Assembly: GCF_001905385.1 (NCBI RefSeq)
Contig: NZ_LIPF01000011.1
Span: forward strand, 209,416-273,415
Length of the DNA stretch: 64,000 nt
Direction: 5' to 3'
Origin: Streptomyces sp. CB02414
Lineage (GTDB): Bacteria > Actinomycetota > Actinomycetes > Streptomycetales > Streptomycetaceae
Within the stretch, counting starts at the first letter, position 1. The number at the start of each line of letters is the position of its first letter. The position numbers were made by a program, and so were the translations under genes. Positions 61,639 through 64,000 of this stretch are shown here, one piece after another. Below the pieces are notes generated by a model. It did not search any database and was not told where the DNA came from. It was given only the letters and a program-made list of their open reading frames with translations.

Positions 61639-63054
61639 ATGCCCGCACCAGCACCCGGTTCAGCCCAGACCCCCGTCAATCCCCGGTCGCGGGTCCTCAT
61701 CGCCAGCCTCATCGGCACGACGATCGAGTTCTACGACTTCTACATCTACGCGACCGCCGCCGTACTGGTCTTCCCCGAGCTGTTCTTCCCGAACAGCGAC
61801 CCGACCACGGCCCTGCTGTCGTCCTTCGCGGTCTTCGGTGCCGCGATGGTCGCCCGGCCGATCGGCGCCGTCTTCTTCGGGCACCTCGGTGACCGGCTCG
61901 GCCGCAAGAAGACGCTGGTGGTCTCCCTCCTCACCATGGGCATCGCCACCTTCCTCATCGGCGTACTGCCCACCTACGCGCAGGCCGGCTGGATCGCCAC
62001 CGGGCTGCTGGTGCTGATGCGCCTCGCCCAGGGCTTCGCGCTCGGCGGCGAGTGGAGCGGCGCGGCGCTGGTCGCGACCGAGAACGCCCCCCGCGGCAAG
62101 CGCGCCCTGTACGGCACCTTCCCGCAGCTCGGCGCCCCGCTCGGCTTCATCATCGGCAACGGCCTGTTCCTGATCATCGGCGCGCTGCTGCCGTCCGCGG
62201 CCGGCGCCGACCCCACCCAGCCGTCCGAGGCCTTCATCAGCTGGGGCTGGCGCATCCCGTTCCTGTTCTCCGCCGTGATGGTCGCGATCGGCCTGTGGGT
62301 GCGCTCGCGGCTCGTGGAGTCGGCGGTGTTCACCAAGACCCAGGAGACCGGAAAGGTGCGCAAGCTGCCGCTGGCCACCGTGGTCCAGGGTCACTGGAAG
62401 CAGCTGATCCTCGGCACCTTCATCATGCTGGCGACGTACGTGCTCTTCTACCTGATGACCACGTTCTCGCTGAGCTACGGCCGCACCGCCGAGGACGCCG
62501 ACGTTCCCGGGCTCGGCTACAGCTACACCACCTTCGTCCTGATGATGATCTTCGGCGTGCTGTTCTTCGCCGTGTTCACCCTGGTCTCCGGCCCGCTCGC
62601 GGACAAGTACGGGCGGCGCACCACGCTGATCTGGATCACCGCCGCGATCGTGGTCTTCGGCCTGGTCTGGGTGCCGCTGATCGGCCTCGGCACGCTCGGC
62701 GTGGTGCTGTGGCTGGTGCTCGGCTTCACTCTGATGGGCATGACGTTCGGCCCGATGGGCGCGCTGCTGCCCGAGCTGTTTCCGACCAGTGTGCGCTACA
62801 CCGGTTCCGGCATCTCGTACAACGTCAGCTCGATCCTCGGCGCGGCCGTCGCGCCGTTCATCGCGGTGGCGCTGTGGGAGGCCGGGGACGGGTCCCCGTG
62901 GCTGGTCGGCGTCTACCTCTCCGCCATGGCGGTGCTGACGCTGGTCGCGCTGCTGCTCGGCAAGGAGACCAAGGACGTCTCCCTGGACGAGGGCGAGGCC
63001 GCGCCGGCCGCCGAGGACGCCCCGGCGGCCCCGGTCACCACCTCCGCCCCCTGA
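61639..63054 (+). CDS. MHS-family metabolite:proton symporter (MFS)
   Basis: 471 aa membrane transporter of the ProP/shikimate/citrate-type MHS family. The N-terminal IASLIGTTIEFYDFYIYATA and the loop 2-3 motif GHLGDRLGRKKTLVVSLLTM, then MRLAQGFALGGEWSGAALVA, are diagnostic. About twelve helices. The C-terminal tail is acidic/Pro-Ala-rich. ATG 61639 is chosen with GAAAG eight bases upstream; GTG 61624 is possible. Substrate might be an organic acid or osmolyte. It follows sdaA but on its own promoter. Confidence 0.9.
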   Translation: MPAPAPGSAQTPVNPRSRVLIASLIGTTIEFYDFYIYATAAVLVFPELFFPNSDPTTALLSSFAVFGAAMVARPIGAVFFGHLGDRLGRKKTLVVSLLTMGIATFLIGVLPTYAQAGWIATGLLVLMRLAQGFALGGEWSGAALVATENAPRGKRALYGTFPQLGAPLGFIIGNGLFLIIGALLPSAAGADPTQPSEAFISWGWRIPFLFSAVMVAIGLWVRSRLVESAVFTKTQETGKVRKLPLATVVQGHWKQLILGTFIMLATYVLFYLMTTFSLSYGRTAEDADVPGLGYSYTTFVLMMIFGVLFFAVFTLVSGPLADKYGRRTTLIWITAAIVVFGLVWVPLIGLGTLGVVLWLVLGFTLMGMTFGPMGALLPELFPTSVRYTGSGISYNVSSILGAAVAPFIAVALWEAGDGSPWLVGVYLSAMAVLTLVALLLGKETKDVSLDEGEAAPAAEDAPAAPVTTSAP

Positions 63055-63184
63055 TCCGACCGGCGTTCACCACCGCCGTACGCCGAGCGCCCGCGCGCCC
63101 GGCGTACGGCCGCCACCCACCGGGCATAACAACAACCTCCGCCCCGAAGGCACTTCAGCCCCACCGGCATCCGAGGGAGTCCGC

Positions 63185-63742
63185 ATGCTGCGCGGCATCG
63201 ACGTCAGCTCGTACCAGTCCTCCAGCTACGACACGGACGGCCTCTCCTTCGTCTTCGTCAAGGCGACGGAGGGCCGTTCGTACGTCAACCCCAGACTGGC
63301 GGCCCAGACCGAACGCGGCCGCGACGCCGGGCTCGTCGTCGGCTTCTACCACTTCCTCTGGCCCGGCAACCTGACCGCGCAGGCCGAGTACTTCGTCTCC
63401 AAGGCGCCCGAGAGGAAGGGCGACATCCTCGCCGTCGACTGGGAGACGACGGGCGAGGGCACCCACGCGAGCAACGCGGAGAAGGACCGGTTCATCCGGA
63501 AGGTGAAGGAGCTACGGCCGGACAATCGGGTCATTCTCTACTGCAACCGGCACTTTTGGCTGAACATCGACACGACCTCGTACGCCGGTGACGGCCTCTG
63601 GATCGCCGACTACGTGTCGGCCGGCAAGCCCCGCATCCAGGCCGAGTGGCGCTTCCACCAGTACACCGACGACCCGGTCGACACGAACGCGGCGGACTTC
63701 GGCAGCAAGGCCGCGCTGAGGGAGTGGGCCCAGGGGGCTTAA
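63185..63742 (+). CDS. Glycoside hydrolase family 25 lysozyme-like protein
   Basis: 185 aa peptidoglycan hydrolase domain only. Active-site landmarks: RGIDVSSYQSSSYD at the N-terminus (Asp), VKATEGRSYVNPRL, GFYHFLWPGNLTAQ, and LAVDWETTGEGTHA with catalytic Asp-Glu. C-terminal WRFHQYTDDPVDTNAADFGS is typical. No signal peptide is visible, so export route or cytoplasmic role is unclear. ATG 63185 has GAGGGAG upstream. Followed immediately by the MITE-like element. Confidence 0.88.
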   Translation: MLRGIDVSSYQSSSYDTDGLSFVFVKATEGRSYVNPRLAAQTERGRDAGLVVGFYHFLWPGNLTAQAEYFVSKAPERKGDILAVDWETTGEGTHASNAEKDRFIRKVKELRPDNRVILYCNRHFWLNIDTTSYAGDGLWIADYVSAGKPRIQAEWRFHQYTDDPVDTNAADFGSKAALREWAQGA

Positions 63743-63750
63743 CCCTCCGC

Positions 63751-63981
63751 AGCTAGGGCCTGTCCGGCGGATCATGCCGCAGACGCGGAGTCTGGCACGC
63801 CCATCTGCGGCGTTGTCGTCGGTTGCCGACTCCCCCACGCTCGGCTTCGCTCGCGCGGGGGGACCCCCATCGCGTCGACGCCCTCCTCCGCCTTGCAGCT
63901 GGACGCACCAGACTCCGCTCACCTGCACTGATCAGTCGCCGCACCTTTCCTGCGACCTGATCCGCCGGACAGGCCCTAGCT
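63751..63981. mobile_element. 231-bp MITE-like element with perfect 24-bp terminal inverted repeats
   Basis: Left end 63751-63774 and right end 63958-63981 are exact reverse complements, beginning AGCTAGGGCCTGTCCGGCGG. The outermost palindromic CTAG on each side could be a target-site duplication typical of IS5-type elements. The interior has no coding capacity but contains small hairpins. It sits nine bases after the lysozyme gene. I remember this end sequence as frequent in Streptomyces; no transposase gene is in the window. Confidence 0.75.
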
Positions 63982-64000
63982 GTGTTGACCGGACAGGTTG

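Noticed and set aside
63751..63981. A complete insertion sequence
   Set aside because: Too short (231 bp) and no transposase frame; called a MITE-like element instead.

Overview
This window is high-GC (third codon positions almost all G/C), has GTG starts, purine-rich ribosome binding sites and long hairpin terminators. It carries Streptomyces hallmarks: the 13-residue Ile/Leu/Val leader peptide before ilvB, a glycine riboswitch before gcvT, dispersed Streptomyces intergenic repeats, and TetR, PucR, MerR and LAL regulators. Gene content and order match what I remember of the core chromosome of Streptomyces coelicolor/lividans, read from leuB towards sdaA. That comparison is from memory and unverified. 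I found no tRNA, rRNA, CRISPR, phage or plasmid genes.

Layout. 1-0.3 kb: start of leuB and a 43-aa ORF. 0.6-4.7 kb: proline catabolism (P5C dehydrogenase, proline dehydrogenase) with a divergent PucR-type regulator. 4.7-6.9 kb: TetR regulator and a divergent 14-TM drug exporter. 7-12.6 kb: serA, ilvC, ilvN, ilvB and the ilvB attenuator. 12.6-15.7 kb: a membrane PAS-GGDEF-EAL protein with a degenerate EAL domain. 16-26.6 kb: accessory metabolism and regulation (2-hydroxyacid dehydrogenase, aldo/keto reductase, beta-propeller lipoprotein, DUF6191 protein, LAL regulator, small basic protein, membrane protein, GNAT, MMPL exporter). 26.8-30.4 kb: gatCAB with an extra small membrane gene. 30.6-37.8 kb: an intact GGDEF-EAL protein (RmdB-like), ligA, a MetE-like protein, an SDR and a LOG protein. 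37.9-42.2 kb: DUF427, a hydrolase, mnmA, a Tat-exported amidase and a cysteine desulfurase. 42.2-47.1 kb: two small membrane proteins, TetR, thioesterase, a double-HTH MerR, an erythromycin-esterase-family enzyme and a TRIC-type channel. 47.2-53.6 kb: a complete oligopeptide ABC operon. 53.9-61.2 kb: two SseB proteins, a P-loop protein, then riboswitch-gcvT-gcvH-glyA-sdaA. 61.2-64 kb: a small Cys-containing ORF, an MHS transporter, a GH25 lysozyme and a 231-bp MITE-like element.

How the genes work together. Amino-acid flux dominates. SerA makes serine, GlyA interconverts serine and glycine, GcvT/GcvH degrade glycine under glycine-riboswitch control, and SdaA removes serine to pyruvate. IlvB/IlvN/IlvC and LeuB make branched-chain amino acids under leader-peptide attenuation. 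Proline dehydrogenase and P5C dehydrogenase turn proline into glutamate. Translation fidelity is served by GatCAB (Gln-tRNA) and by MnmA with the cysteine desulfurase (tRNA 2-thiouridine). The two GGDEF-EAL proteins act in cyclic-di-GMP signalling, one apparently retaining only a cyclase site and the other with an intact phosphodiesterase.

No dramatic undescribed system stands out. The least explained items are the degenerate EAL domain, the double-MerR/esterase pair, the tendamistat-like small ORF, the small genes, and the terminal inverted-repeat element.
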